A stretch of 64,000 nucleotides of DNA from Guyanagaster necrorhizus (Eukaryota; Basidiomycota; Agaricomycetes; Agaricales; Physalacriaceae), in NCBI RefSeq assembly GCF_019112545.1, contig NW_025064891.1, positions 461,311 through 525,310 of the forward strand, given 5' to 3'. The notes below the pieces were generated by a model. The model did not search any database, was not told the origin of the DNA, and saw only the letters and a list, made by a program, of their open reading frames with translations. The translations under genes and the position numbers were made by a program. Below, piece by piece: positions 38,601 to 48,355 of the stretch (positions are counted from its first letter, which is position 1; every line of letters starts with the position of its first letter).

Positions 38601-39156
38601 CGGAGAAGACTTTGTCATTCTACCTGGGGAGACTACAGTGTCTCCTGCGATTGATGGAGTGGTGCTCACGCAGGGTGCTCTGGCGTCTTTAGACATCATA
38701 CCATTGGGATACCTCGACGTCTCTACGGCAAACACGGTCAGGATAGGGATGGGCGGGTACCAGGTACCATGGTTAAAGTTGGTGCAGGATCATGTGCCAA
38801 CGACGTATGACTTGGATTTGTCGGTTGCCGAACTGAAGGTGCAGGCGGATAGCTTGAGTGCATCCTCTGTTGAAGCTACGGCATCAACTTCGGCACCTTC
38901 GGACAGTTCGTCTAGTGGGACATTAACGACTGTTTCGTCATCATCATCTGTGGCGCATGCGACAGCTCCAGTTACGGCTGCTACGGACACGAGCTCAGTG
39001 AACGAGTCTCCTGCTCCGACATCTTCAGCAGCGACATCAGAAGTTGCTGGGAGTCTAACGACGAAGTTACCGCAAAGCGGTAATACCACTGACATCGGTG
39101 ATTCCAGTACTGGAGTTATGAGGCCTCGGAAGGTGAGAAACGGATCATCTTCTTGA
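29681..39156 (+). CDS. very large Tag1-like DUF3712 membrane protein with three repeat units
   Basis: Start ACCATGG at 29681, stop at 39154-39156, with some 40 or more short introns; roughly 2,200 residues by estimate. After about 88 Ser/Pro-rich residues there is a single membrane helix (KFIISQAIIIPLGIALLFILLF, shown here for landmark only in part) and then an all-beta lumenal/extracellular region. It matches fungal DUF3712 proteins related to yeast vacuolar Tag1, which helps terminate autophagy. Recurrent landmarks: LFTNYLNGDDSTVIAKG (31.0 kb), LFNNFIHGKDSNVIVHG (34.1 kb), LLENYIQGVDAETSITG (35.3 kb), LFSAFLAGENSTLITTG (37.2 kb), FLTTGDDIPLTIHG (38.25 kb). Between them sit IQSVDL/IQSVEL and LRGMNSFGG-like blocks. 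The C-terminus is Ser/Thr-rich. Exon boundaries in 32.9-37.2 kb are only approximate, and splitting into two genes is not fully excluded. Confidence 0.75.
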
Positions 39157-39544
39157 CTTTTTGTTTTTAATTCATTGGCATCTAAGACTGACATTCCGTA
39201 ATCCTGACTATTGACGCACCGATGGCTCTTACCGTAGTGATTCATATCCGGACATGTTGCGTTACGCTTATCTTCCATTGCACAGACACACAACTTCATG
39301 TTTTTTACGATCGTAATTTTATTCATATCAGTACTCCAGTTTAGTGCTTCGCGTACTACGGTTTGCTTGTATAGCGGGCATAAACTTATGTTGCACATAT
39401 AAACTTTTTTTCTTCATCGCGTCCGCGAATGGATCAGGGACTTTGACTTTACCTCTCCCAATGAAAGCTTATACGGGAACTGCATGTCTAACCTCAGCAA
39501 TGTTCAATCTATAAAAGAAAAACCTTCCGCGGGACCAAAAGACC
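39157..39544. other. intergenic between convergent genes, no gene supported
   Basis: Convergent 3' ends of the Tag1-like gene and of the tRNA/GPI18 unit. AT-rich with short T runs; no open frame or pheromone-like CaaX end found on either strand. Confidence 0.5.
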
Positions 39545-39625
39545 GTCACCTTAGAGATTCGAACTCTAGCGGGCAAAGCCCAACCGCTTAGCAGGCGATC
39601 CCGTTAACCACTCCGGCAAAGTGAC
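39545..39625 (-). tRNA. tRNA-Ser (anticodon GCU), copy 1
   Basis: 81 nt read on the minus strand from 39625. The acceptor arms GTCACTT/AGGTGAC pair with one G-U. The anticodon stem ATCGC/GCGGT encloses the loop CTGCTAA, with GCT at tRNA positions 34-36 (39592-39590). A long variable arm (GGGCTTTGCCC) marks a class II tRNA, and the T arm has GTTCGAAT. No intron. A T4 run follows the 3' end. It starts only 8 nt after the GPI18 stop codon on the same strand. Confidence 0.95.
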
Positions 39626-39633
39626 TACGTTAC

Positions 39634-40720
39634 TCACGCTGGAGGTAGAAATGTCACCCACAGCACAATAGATATACTTCCCCATAAAACACTCCAACCG
39701 ACCCACAGCTTTCCCCACATCCGGTATTCCATGACGAGCCAGGCAGCAGCCCAGGATGTGATAGGAAGAGATACAGCAAGGCGTAGGATGATTTGCGTGT
39801 GAGAGGCGAAGAGAAGGGTAGCAGAGAGAATTAACGCGTGGATGGCATGCGGAACGAGTGACGAAGTGAACGGTCCCTTGAGGATATGGATGGAGTATAC
39901 CGTGAGGAGCAGCAGAGGTGGCGCAGCGATGACAAAGTTTGGGAGCTGCTGAAATGACCAGTAGTTGAAGAGACCGACGTTCCAGTATTTGGCCTGCACG
40001 TAAGGGTATATCAAAGGCACGATGTTCTTGCACCAATCGGCTCTGGGACAGAATGCAAAGTATGCAGACAAATTTTGGTATATGAATGGAGAGAAAATGA
40101 CTGCTGTGAGCAATACACTTAGGTGCAATTTTCTTGGCCCGAGTCCCCACAGAATGTATCCGGCAAGAAAAATACTGTTGGACCGGAAAAACCCTGCCAA
40201 GGTGAAGCACACAGTTGCGTGATAGAATTCTTTAGTAGCGCAATACAGCAGACCTAGGAACCATGAGAATCACGGCATTTAACGGCAGCGACAACGTACC
40301 TTTGTAGGCAAGATAAGTGAAAAAAGGCTCTGCATAAGGTGCAAGACGAAGAGTAGCTGGGCTGCTGGGAAGGAGGGAGAGCAGGGTTGCGAGAAAGGCC
40401 AGGTTTGGCATGCGAAGGTGGTACTTGGAAAGGCGGTAGAGAGTGAGTGAGGTATCGCAAGCAATGGCGGTCATGAGGATGTGCCATTGGATGCTCTCAG
40501 GCTCAATCTGCCGAATTACAAAGGGCAGCCCTGGGAAAAAGGCCCATTCATGCTCGTACACGTATCCCTCCCTTTCAATATGCGAGAAATGAAACGCATC
40601 CCAGCGCAGCCATGAATTCACGGGCGACGCGTCGAACAGTGGCAGGTAGGATGCGAGAAAAGCAAGTAAACTCGTGAGCAGACGAGCAGCGACGGTGAGC
40701 AAGATGATGGTCGTTTCCAT
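39634..40720 (-). CDS. GPI18: GPI mannosyltransferase 2 (PIG-V/Gpi18)
   Basis: Exons (minus) 40720-40300 and 40253-39634 total 1041 nt, 346 residues. The enzyme adds the second mannose to the GPI anchor precursor on the lumenal side of the ER. It is a multi-spanning protein (about eight hydrophobic segments). Family hallmarks are RWDAFHF with the conserved Trp-Asp near residue 40, and R-L-A-P-Y-A-E-P-F-F-T just before the intron. FFRSNSIFLAGYILWG follows it. The size is slightly short but both ends are intact. The stop codon at 39636-39634 lies 8 nt from a tRNA gene on the same strand. Head-to-head with the STE3 receptor, 128 bp between start codons. Confidence 0.92.
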
Positions 40721-40848
40721 GGGCGGAGTTGTTTCATCGGGCCGACTTCCGGTCGAAATTTCAACTTCGGCGCGTTAAGTACAAAGGACTCACCAATTCG
40801 ACTATAAAGGCTGAAAGAAATGAATTGCCCCTTCTTATTCTTCCCCCC
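40721..40848. promoter_or_regulatory. divergent promoter, GPI18 / STE3 receptor
   Basis: Only 128 bp separate the start codons at 40720 (minus) and 40849 (plus), so both core promoters overlap. A TATAAA lies at about 40804-40809 on the receptor side. Confidence 0.55.
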
Positions 40849-42278
40849 ATGTCCTCCTCTAACACGGCTTTTTCTGTTCTCTCGGTGCTCCTTTTCCTTC
40901 TTGTCCTTGTTCCTACTCCGTCCCATGCCCACCCGTGGAATCTCGGCACCCTCTTCTTCATCTTTTGGTTGGCTTCTAGCCTGTTAATTCTTTTCGTCGA
41001 CTCTGTTGGCACAACTGCCCACAACTGGTGTGATTTTAGCCTGCGTCTTCTGGCTGCTTCATCCGTGGGCATACCCACTTCTCTCATGACCATTACTCGT
41101 CGTATCTGGTGCATCTCCCAACTCAATGGCCCACTATCGTCGTCACAGGTTAGCGCATAATTTTTTTCTTCATTTAAAGCGTTCTCATGATTCGCAAAGA
41201 TGACCCTCAGTGCTATATTGGATGTCTTCCTCTGTGTCACAATACCTGTCGCCGGCACCCTCACGCGTAAGCTCCCCCTAGCTCTGCGTAGCTTCCGCTG
41301 ATATTGAATTTGTCATAGAGTATGCCGCACAAGCGCATCGATTCGACGTCTTCCTCGACGCTGGCTGTCTACCATTCACTTATGATGTCACCCTTTCCAT
41401 CACGTTCGTCAACGTGCCCAGCCTCACTCTTTCCATCATTGCCGTCGGGTTTTCTGTTGCCTCTCTCGGTGCATACAAATATCTCAGACCTGTTTCTCAC
41501 AAATACTCCCCTCTCGCCGATCCATCATTCCCAGCACTTTCCTCCCAGCGCTACATCCGACTTCTTGTCCTTTCTGTCGTCGTGTCTGTTTTGAATACCG
41601 CGTACCATATCACAATGATTGTCCTTCAAGCCACCGAGCGACGAATCGAGGCTCATCTTGAGGGTATCAGTGATTCCGAGCGTTCAATTCTGAAAACGTA
41701 TTCTGCCTCTGTCTGGCACTCCGTACCTCGTACGGCGTTCGGTGTCGAGGGCGACAGGTGGATGTTTCTCATTATTGGGCTAGCTTTCCTCGCTCTCATT
41801 GGTACGGGAGAAGACGTGAGGAAACACTATCGTCGTCTCTTCGCCCCCATTCCGAAATTAAATCTCGAGTTGAAATTACCCTTTGCCAAGAGGTAATATT
41901 TCAGCCATCATCCAAGTTCTACGGAGGAACTGAGTTATCTACAGGAACCAGACTACCCCAAAGCCTGAAAAGATAGGGCTACACACTATGGCAACGATCC
42001 TTCGGCCGTCCAGAAGGACGCTTGTATTTCAGTACGACAACATGTCTTTCAAGGACGTCGGTGGATTGTTGCTAGATGTCGAGGAGGCGCCTGTGCTCCC
42101 GGCGACAGAGACAGGGGTCATGAAGCTGAGTCCACCGCCAAAAGCGCGAACATACGACCGCGCTCTACCATCACCTAAGCCCCTCGTCGACCCAGACTTT
42201 CGGGCGCCAACGTTTGTTCTCCCTTCAGATTCCTTCCTTGAGCTAGCGAGTCCCAAGGAGCCGAATCAGCTCCTCTGA
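40849..42278 (+). CDS. STE3-type pheromone receptor (class D GPCR)
   Basis: Four exons (40849-41148, 41200-41266, 41319-41892, 41945-42278) total 1275 nt, 424 residues. Seven hydrophobic segments and family landmarks support STE3: the first helix NTAFSVLSVLLFLLVLVP, then PWNLGTLFFIFWL, the WCDFSLRLLAASSVGIP block with TRR after helix 3, and QAHRFDVFLDAGCLPFTYD leading into helix 5. A cytoplasmic tail of about 130 residues follows. The last intron (41893-41944) links the seven-helix part to the tail; without it the protein would stop at KLPFAKR. STE3 receptors bind farnesylated peptide pheromones at the B mating-type locus, but many Agaricomycetes also carry non-mating-type paralogues. No pheromone precursor gene was found nearby, so which type this is remains open. 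Confidence 0.88.
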
Positions 42279-43017
42279 TGGCTTGTTAAATAATTCGTTC
42301 ATTCGTACTCACTACACAGATACATAAGGGGGATGAATCATTATTATAATATGTATTTATTGGAGTGCTGTATCGCCGAGACTCATCGCTATTTAAGCTG
42401 TACGCTTGCCGCCGTCGGTGACTTACTCCCGAAGTAATTCTGCTATGAGCTGTCCGGGGGGGTGCCAATTCAATCCTCCGTTTCCCCTGTCGGTTTGCCT
42501 CCGCCATTTCGACGGAACTTGATTCGTTCCCCTCCTCGGGTTACCTCCGTCATTTCTATTGAAATCGAGGGTAAGACATTGGCGTCGGACGGGACCTATT
42601 TTCTAGAAAATTTATATGAAAAGTGTCGCATGAAAAATCTGAAGCGCCTGCATTATTAAGTTAACGTTCAACGTTCAGCCGAGGCTCAAAGTGGTTGAAA
42701 TACTGTTGGCCCCCGACCTAAGCACCTTGGACTACTAGTAAAGAATAAATGCACCTTTGTACTCTAGAAAACGGTAAGTGGATTGTGTGGTCAAACCTCC
42801 CAAACCTCCTTTGCGTCTGCATTCTATGGAACGGACCAACAATAAACTTCTAGACAATAGCTATGGCAGGGGAGACCCCGACGATTACAATTGGAATGCA
42901 TAAGTTGACATCGCCATCTGATCCACAAGAAATTATTCAAGGGAATAAGAAATTAGTCTTCTTTGCCCAACACTAAATGTACCGTACACCTAGGTATTAC
43001 TAATAAGACTACTATGC
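42279..43017. other. intergenic between convergent genes; no pheromone precursor seen
   Basis: 739 bp between the receptor stop and the peroxin stop. I scanned both strands for a Cys-aliphatic-aliphatic-X codon run followed by a stop and found none. Short frames (for example 42462-42659) have no recognisable features. Confidence 0.5.
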
Positions 43018-44505
43018 TCAAGACGAAGATGGAGATGTAGACTGCCTGTTCAGAGCATTTTTCAATCGCTGCCGTAGAGGGCTACTTCTGTCGTTGCCCA
43101 CGCTGCTTTCTCTGGAATGACTTGCGCCGCTTTGCCGAGTTTGCCGTTGTTCTATACCAACGTCACCGGCCCCAACGACTTCGACGGTCTCGTTAACGAT
43201 AGCTATGCGTGTCCAACGTCTGTATCGTGTATACTGGAATACCAAAGACATCAGACAGTGCAGCAAAGTGGCAAGCATCTACACACCTTTCCAATTCCCC
43301 CCTTTGCCGACCGATTCTCCCACTTGTTATCGCCATATACCCAGCCATCTGCGTCAGTCTCTGGATCTTCATCGGTATTGTCATGTTCGTCATCCTCCTG
43401 AGCTTCCTCTCCAGATCCGCCAGCGTCTTGCGATTCTCTCATCTTACTATCTACTTTAGCCAACTGGCTCTCCCCAGGGCCATCCCCCTTGGGGGTGGGT
43501 AGTGGTTTCTCAACTCTAACCACAGCTGAACCCTCCCGCCGGACACATACCCTCCATTCCGCCTCTTCCCATGCCCACTTGGCGGTCCGCTTCTCCCGGC
43601 CGCCCTTCCCGTCGCCCACATACACCACACTGTCACCAGGGAGTGTCATTGCACTTGGTGGAGGAACAGGCTGCAAAGATGCAGAACACCACGAAGGGCG
43701 TTCGCTCGGGAGCAGCGCAGCAGTCCAATCAAGCCCCATCCACCACCGCTGATTCTCGTAAACCATGAATAGAAATCGGGCCGAATTGCGCTCATGTTCA
43801 ACCGTGAGGTCTCTGGTGCTGACTGTGGGAACGGGGAGTGGTCGACCAGAAAGCCTGGACCATGCTCGGTAGACACCCCACCGGAACCATGCACTTTTCC
43901 AGAGTATTGTGCGTAGAGCTTGGATCCATGGAGCACGCCAGGAGAGCACCATAGTGCCTGCGATACCGAAGAGGACACGCAGGGAAACACAATGGGTAAT
44001 GACAAGATATGGGATGTACAAGATAGCGCATACGCGGACCAGTACAGAAAGAGAACTCTCGTTGAGTTCGCATGGAATAGATGGCAAGAGAGACTGCAGA
44101 ACGACTAGATCTGTGATCGTTGCCTGAAGATTTTGTTCGGTAACTGGCGGACCAGATACCCGTCGTGGTGTTGTCCATTTAGATACAAAATACACAAACA
44201 GAAACGTCACAGGAAGAAGATATCTAATGCGTGGCAGTCAGAAAGCAAGAGACAAAATAATGAGGGGCGACGTACTGCACAGTGAGCTCCAGCAGCAAAC
44301 AGAGCGCCCACCAAGCAGCGATAGCGAGCCAGCTGTCGTACCAGGATGACGACCAGCTGGTGACCTCCGCGAGCTGCCTCAAGGCTGATATATGAGGACC
44401 GAGACGAACAAGGGCAGCAGTGAGCTGATATGGAACAGAACTGAGAAAATCAAGCAGAACTGGTGCTGCAGCATTTCCTGGCTGGACTGGATCTTGGGTA
44501 GCCAT
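43018..44505 (-). CDS. peroxisomal membrane peroxin with dysferlin domain (Pex24/Pex30-type)
   Basis: Exons (minus) 44505-44276, 44223-43287 and 43233-43018 total 1383 nt, 460 residues. Fungal Pex23/24/30-32 proteins sit in ER or peroxisome membranes and control peroxisome number and contacts. The N-terminal half has several hydrophobic segments (LAIAAWWALCLLLELTV, LLPVTFLFVYFVS and a pair near VLVRVCAILYIPYLVITH). The dysferlin module follows: RFLFMVYENQRWWMGLDWTAALLPSERPSW, then WVYGDNKWENRS and YTRYRRWTRIAIV, the latter joined across the last intron. The tail is Ser/Arg-rich. The ATG at 44505 is the first in frame. tRNA copy 2 ends 90 nt upstream on the same strand, so the mRNA promoter must overlap or lie downstream of the tRNA gene. 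Confidence 0.85.
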
Positions 44506-44594
44506 ACCGACGACTTGGCTGTTATGGACGAAGGTAAGATTACTCAGGCCCGGCCCACCGGATAATGGACCCGACGTAGCAGCCAAAAAGAATC

Positions 44595-44675
44595 GTCACC
44601 TTAGAGATTCGAACTCTAGCGGGCAAAGCCCAACCGCTTAGCAGGCGATCCCGTTAACCACTCCGGCAAAGTGAC
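44595..44675 (-). tRNA. tRNA-Ser (anticodon GCU), copy 2
   Basis: Identical over all 81 nt to copies 1 and 3. Anticodon GCT at 44642-44640. A T5 run follows the 3' end (GATTCTTTTT). It lies 40 nt downstream of the asparaginase stop codon and 90 nt upstream of the peroxin start codon, all on the minus strand. Confidence 0.95.
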
Positions 44676-44715
44676 CATACATATTTATCATTCTATGATA
44701 TCTTATTCTAAGTAT

Positions 44716-45975
44716 CTATTGCAATTTATCATCACTAAAGATTGCTGTCTTTGCCACACCATCCTCCCTGATGACTCCGCGATACATACCTTCGCAGTTT
44801 AGCGCCATTGCAACTTCAACAAACAAAAGTCTGTGTTAGACACAGTGAAAGACACGAGGACACATACCGTTACCATCGACATCCAAAGCAATGAGACCTC
44901 CCGTGCCCCCATCCTTCAACAAATCTTCTACGGTATGCTGAGCGGCGCTATCCAGGGTCTCCCCCATGAATTTGACTCTATGACACATCGCCACCGCCGC
45001 TGCGTGCCTGATGAAGTACTGAAAGGTCGCATAAATCAGAATCACAAAGAACGTGACGTCAAGAAAGTTTCCTGACATCGCCATCGCCCGTTCCCGATAT
45101 TCCTACCGCCTGTGTGTCCTTGCCTCTCCATAGTTTGTTCCACTCGCGCCGTATCCATCCCTTTACGGGCCATTCCTCAGCCCAGAACCCAGACCCCATG
45201 TGCGGAGTATCGCCAATTCTTCCTGGGAGCTTGTTGGTTCGACCGCCGGTAGACGTCACGGTGGCAATGCATCCCCTGACATCAAGGGCTACAGCGCCGA
45301 CAGTACCCTTGGGATTCATACTCATGTCATCTTCATCTCCACCAGTTTCAACCCCGGATGGGAGAGGTAGAACAGGGAGCCCCAATCCTTCCCGATGCTC
45401 TTTCCAACGTTTGAGGCTAAAGAAGTATGACGCATTGACGAGCTGGAAGCCTTGTTGAACTGCAAGTTCCTCTGCGTGCGTAGCAGATAGGAAGACATGG
45501 GGAACTTTGAAAGGAGATAGGTACAGGGATCTCACAAGCTGGGAAGGATTCCGGATACGCGTTAAAAGTGTAAGTCCCAGCCCACGGCGCGTTGCCAGAA
45601 TTTCGGGGTGAGTGGAAGGTGGTCTTGACAGCATGAGAGATGCCTCGAGTTCATTGTGTCCCGTCGTGGTAAAAACGGCACCTTTGCCTGCGTTGAACAG
45701 GATATTGTCTACAACCTCAATCATCGTATAATATTTGACTGAAAGAAGAAAGAACGCCCGCCTTCGAATACAGTGACGGCAGTAACGGCCGCGTCCATTG
45801 CTTCCCCGCCATCTTTCAGGACTTGATAGCCAGCCTCGAGGGCGGCACGAAGACCTGCATGATACGCGGCTTCTTTCTCGGGTGTTGAGTTCGCTCGAGA
45901 CATGGTTCCAGCACCCCCATGGACGACAAGGACGAATTTTGAGTTCGCACTGAAGGTGGGTTTCTCTAAGGACAT
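44716..45975 (-). CDS. isoaspartyl peptidase / L-asparaginase (Ntn hydrolase, family T2)
   Basis: Exons (minus) 45975-45762, 45708-45077, 45018-44868 and 44813-44716 total 1095 nt, 364 residues. These enzymes self-cleave before a threonine that becomes the catalytic N-terminal nucleophile and then hydrolyse asparagine or beta-aspartyl peptides. Landmarks: LVVHGGAGTMSR at the N-terminus, LFNAGKGAVFT, the cleavage site region G-T-V-G-A-V-A-L-D with the nucleophilic Thr, STGGRTNKLPGRIGDTP, and ISGTGDGDYFIRHAAA with the GTG-D oxyanion loop. A 100-residue insertion before the cleavage site (LGLTLLTRIRNPSQLVRSL and following) is usual in fungal members. The first intron (45709-45761) starts with GC; it is needed to give TVFEDNILFNAGKG in frame. 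Confidence 0.88.
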
Positions 45976-46084
45976 GAGTGTAAAAGCGTCAAGATGATAG
46001 GCAAACTTTGCCTGCGGCGAGACGAGGGATACCTATTAAATTCAAAGGTGATATATAATAATATTAATCGCAGAGGAAAGGCAA

Positions 46085-46165
46085 GTCACTTTGCCGGAGT
46101 GGTTAACGGGATCGCCTGCTAAGCGGTTGGGCTTTGCCCGCTAGAGTTCGAATCTCTAAGGTGAC
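46085..46165 (+). tRNA. tRNA-Ser (anticodon GCU), copy 3
   Basis: Identical to copies 1 and 2, on the opposite strand. Anticodon GCT at 46118-46120, long variable arm, GTTCGAAT in the T loop, and a T6 terminator run at 46170-46175. It lies between the divergent asparaginase and dynamitin genes. The first ten bases after the 3' end match those after copy 2. Confidence 0.95.
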
Positions 46166-46466
46166 GATTCTTTTTTAGGTGAACCGAAGATGGGTGGGTC
46201 TGCAGCTCCATTGGGAGGTTTAGTGGGTAGTGCTGAATGGCGAATCCCACACTGTTCAGTCTTCAAGCTGTTCGTGCGCAAATGCATTCCTACCCTGGTC
46301 CAGCGGGGTGAAAATCCCTGCCACCTAGCTGGCAATTGGGACTAACATTGTTAGTTGCCGATTGTCATCAAAGCTGCACCAAAAAAAAAAAAATTTAAAA
46401 AAATAAAGAAGCCGAATTTCGGCAGCGCTTATTGTCGCCATTATCGTTTTTTGCTCGCCCCACATC
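46166..46466. promoter_or_regulatory. upstream region of dynamitin with poly(A) tract and small inverted repeat
   Basis: Contains a hairpin-capable ACTAAC-ATT-GTTAGT near 46340-46354 and an A-rich tract at about 46379-46408, roughly 60 bp upstream of the ATG at 46467. Poly(dA:dT) tracts exclude nucleosomes in fungal promoters, so a promoter role is likely by inference. Confidence 0.45.
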
Positions 46467-47742
46467 ATGAACTCCGCCAAGTACGCGAATCTCCCTGATA
46501 TTGTTCGTCCCTCCTCATTTTGCCCGACTTCGAATGCTCATCTGATATAGGACACAGCGCCCGATGTGTACGAAACGGAGGATGTGCACGCAGCTGAACA
46601 AGGAAATGTCAGTACATACCCGTGTTGGCGTCGATGGTTGCCAACTGATACCGTTGTAGAAGGGCGGCGGGAGTGACGACGAAAGAGAGCGGCCCCGTAA
46701 ACATGGGGAGCCTGGAAATTGGGAAGAACTGGATTCAAGTAGTCTTATCGCGATGGATGCCGCTAGCTTGAGATTCAGAAAGGCTGAACAGAGAAGAGGT
46801 ACGTGCAATCTTTCTTTCATTATCGCACATTAATGCTAGGTGATAGAACGACTACGTACTACGTATGAAGATGACGATGAGCCCACAAAGCTAACATTGA
46901 GCAATAGACTCCAGGCCCTACAGATTGAGCTTGGTGCGCTGGAGACTGAGATAGCCGATCCTACGAATCCTCAGGTGAGCAAGGAAAAGGATCCTGGGGA
47001 GCTCATTCGTGGCCTCGTCGACGTTCGGGGCCGCCTTGAACGTATAAGAAAGGGGAAGGAAGGAAGGGGGCGATTAGTGGGTGTTGTGCTCAAGGACCAT
47101 GGCGTCAAAGAAACTCAAGACGAAGATGCAGACATTGACGAGAAGGATGCCTCAGAAAAGCAGCCGTCTTTTGGACTAGTCGAGATGGACGAGAGGGTCG
47201 GACAGCTCGAAAAACTTGTCGGCTCGTCAACGACTGCACTTGATGAACTGAGCCCATTGCCTCCACCACTGGTCCCTCTTATTACACGTCTCAATGCGCA
47301 GCTCACGCTACTAACGCAGCCAAGACATATTGACTCTATCTCTCGCCGACTTAAACTTCTTCTATCAGACTTGGATCGGACAGCGGCACATTCACATCGA
47401 CGGCAGGGGTCTCAGTCAACTGCGGTAGGGGCAACTACCGCTGAGCAGTTAGTCCCCCTTTTAAATAGATTGGGGTCAAGCCTTCCTCAGATTCCGCATG
47501 TCTTGGTGAGGCTTAGGACGCTGTCAGCATTACATGGGGCAGCTGGTGAGTTTGAGACAACGTTGAAGGGACTGGAGGAAGGACAGCGTGAGGTAAAGGA
47601 CAGGCTTGCTGAGCTTGAGGGTGCTGTCGAGGGTGTGTTGAAGGGTTTGGAAGAAAATAGAGGCGTTGTGAAAGGGAATGTTGAAAGTCTGGAAGGTAGA
47701 ATGAACAGGTTGTTCAAACGCCTGGATGAAATCCAAGCATGA
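46467..47742 (+). CDS. dynactin subunit 2 (dynamitin, p50)
   Basis: Exons 46467-46502, 46551-46607, 46660-46798 and 46847-47742 total 1128 nt, 375 residues. Dynamitin is the coiled-coil subunit of the shoulder of dynactin, the cofactor that couples dynein to cargo. The short first exons give MNSAKYANLPDI and DTAPDVYETEDVHAAEQGN, matching the family's K-Y-A-x-L-P-x-I-D-x-x-x-P-D-V-Y-E-T start. The second half is helical with long heptad stretches (RLQALQIELGALETEIAD, RLRTLSALHGAAGEFETTLKGLEEGQREVKDRLAELE as landmarks of the coiled coils) and ends in a basic-hydrophobic helix. The acceptor at 46846 is chosen over an AG six bases earlier because only it gives RREERLRTTYEDDD in frame. Confidence 0.88.
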
Positions 47743-48355
47743 CAGAACTTTGACCAGGACCACAATTGCAATATTTTATTGTCATCTTGACATTTTTAGA
47801 ATTTCTTTCCTCTGAGTTGTAGATGAGCAGAAAGAATTTCTCTGACCATGACTCGTGTTTTCATGAAACCTTTGTGATCTTCCTTGGACAGTCTCGGCCC
47901 GGGGATATCGAGTAATCAATTAATTTTATTGGCAAAATGTGACATTGGGGGTCACAGCTCGATGACCCAAGTCCTTGGGGTGAAGTTTTGAAACATTTAC
48001 TACACAGATAACCCACGCCGATGGGTCGATTTGCTGACTGTGCGGATGGAGGAACCTAGATTGTAGGAATATGTTGCTTGCGGAAGTGGATGCATTGTCG
48101 GAGATCGGAGACCGCGGTATCTTCCGCGCAAGAATACTATGACATTTTTTTTTTCGAACAAAGCAACAATTCGGGTGCTTTCTTGCGGTCGCTGTGAAAT
48201 TTGAAAGATGGTCAGAAACAAAAGAATCGGCTATCATAAAGGGATTGGTGATGGCCAGCTGTCAAGCTTTCAGCTTTATCATTGTTCGGACAACACACAA
48301 TGGACTGAATTTGAATTTGTCGGGTTATTTGTGCATGTATACTAGACATGTAGAC
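47743..48355. other. intergenic, no gene supported
   Basis: 613 bp of mixed composition between two genes on the plus strand. A T9-10 tract occurs near 48145-48155. No open frame with features on either strand. Confidence 0.45.

Noticed and set aside
39566..40210. Second frame over GPI18 and the tRNA (ending ...LTGSPAKRLGFAR)
   Set aside because: It is a shadow frame of GPI18 that runs into the tRNA gene; the other frame has all PIG-V motifs and its own stop.
42462..42659. Candidate pheromone precursor near the STE3 receptor
   Set aside because: It lacks a C-terminal CaaX motif and ends in ...RLHY; no other frame in the gap has one.
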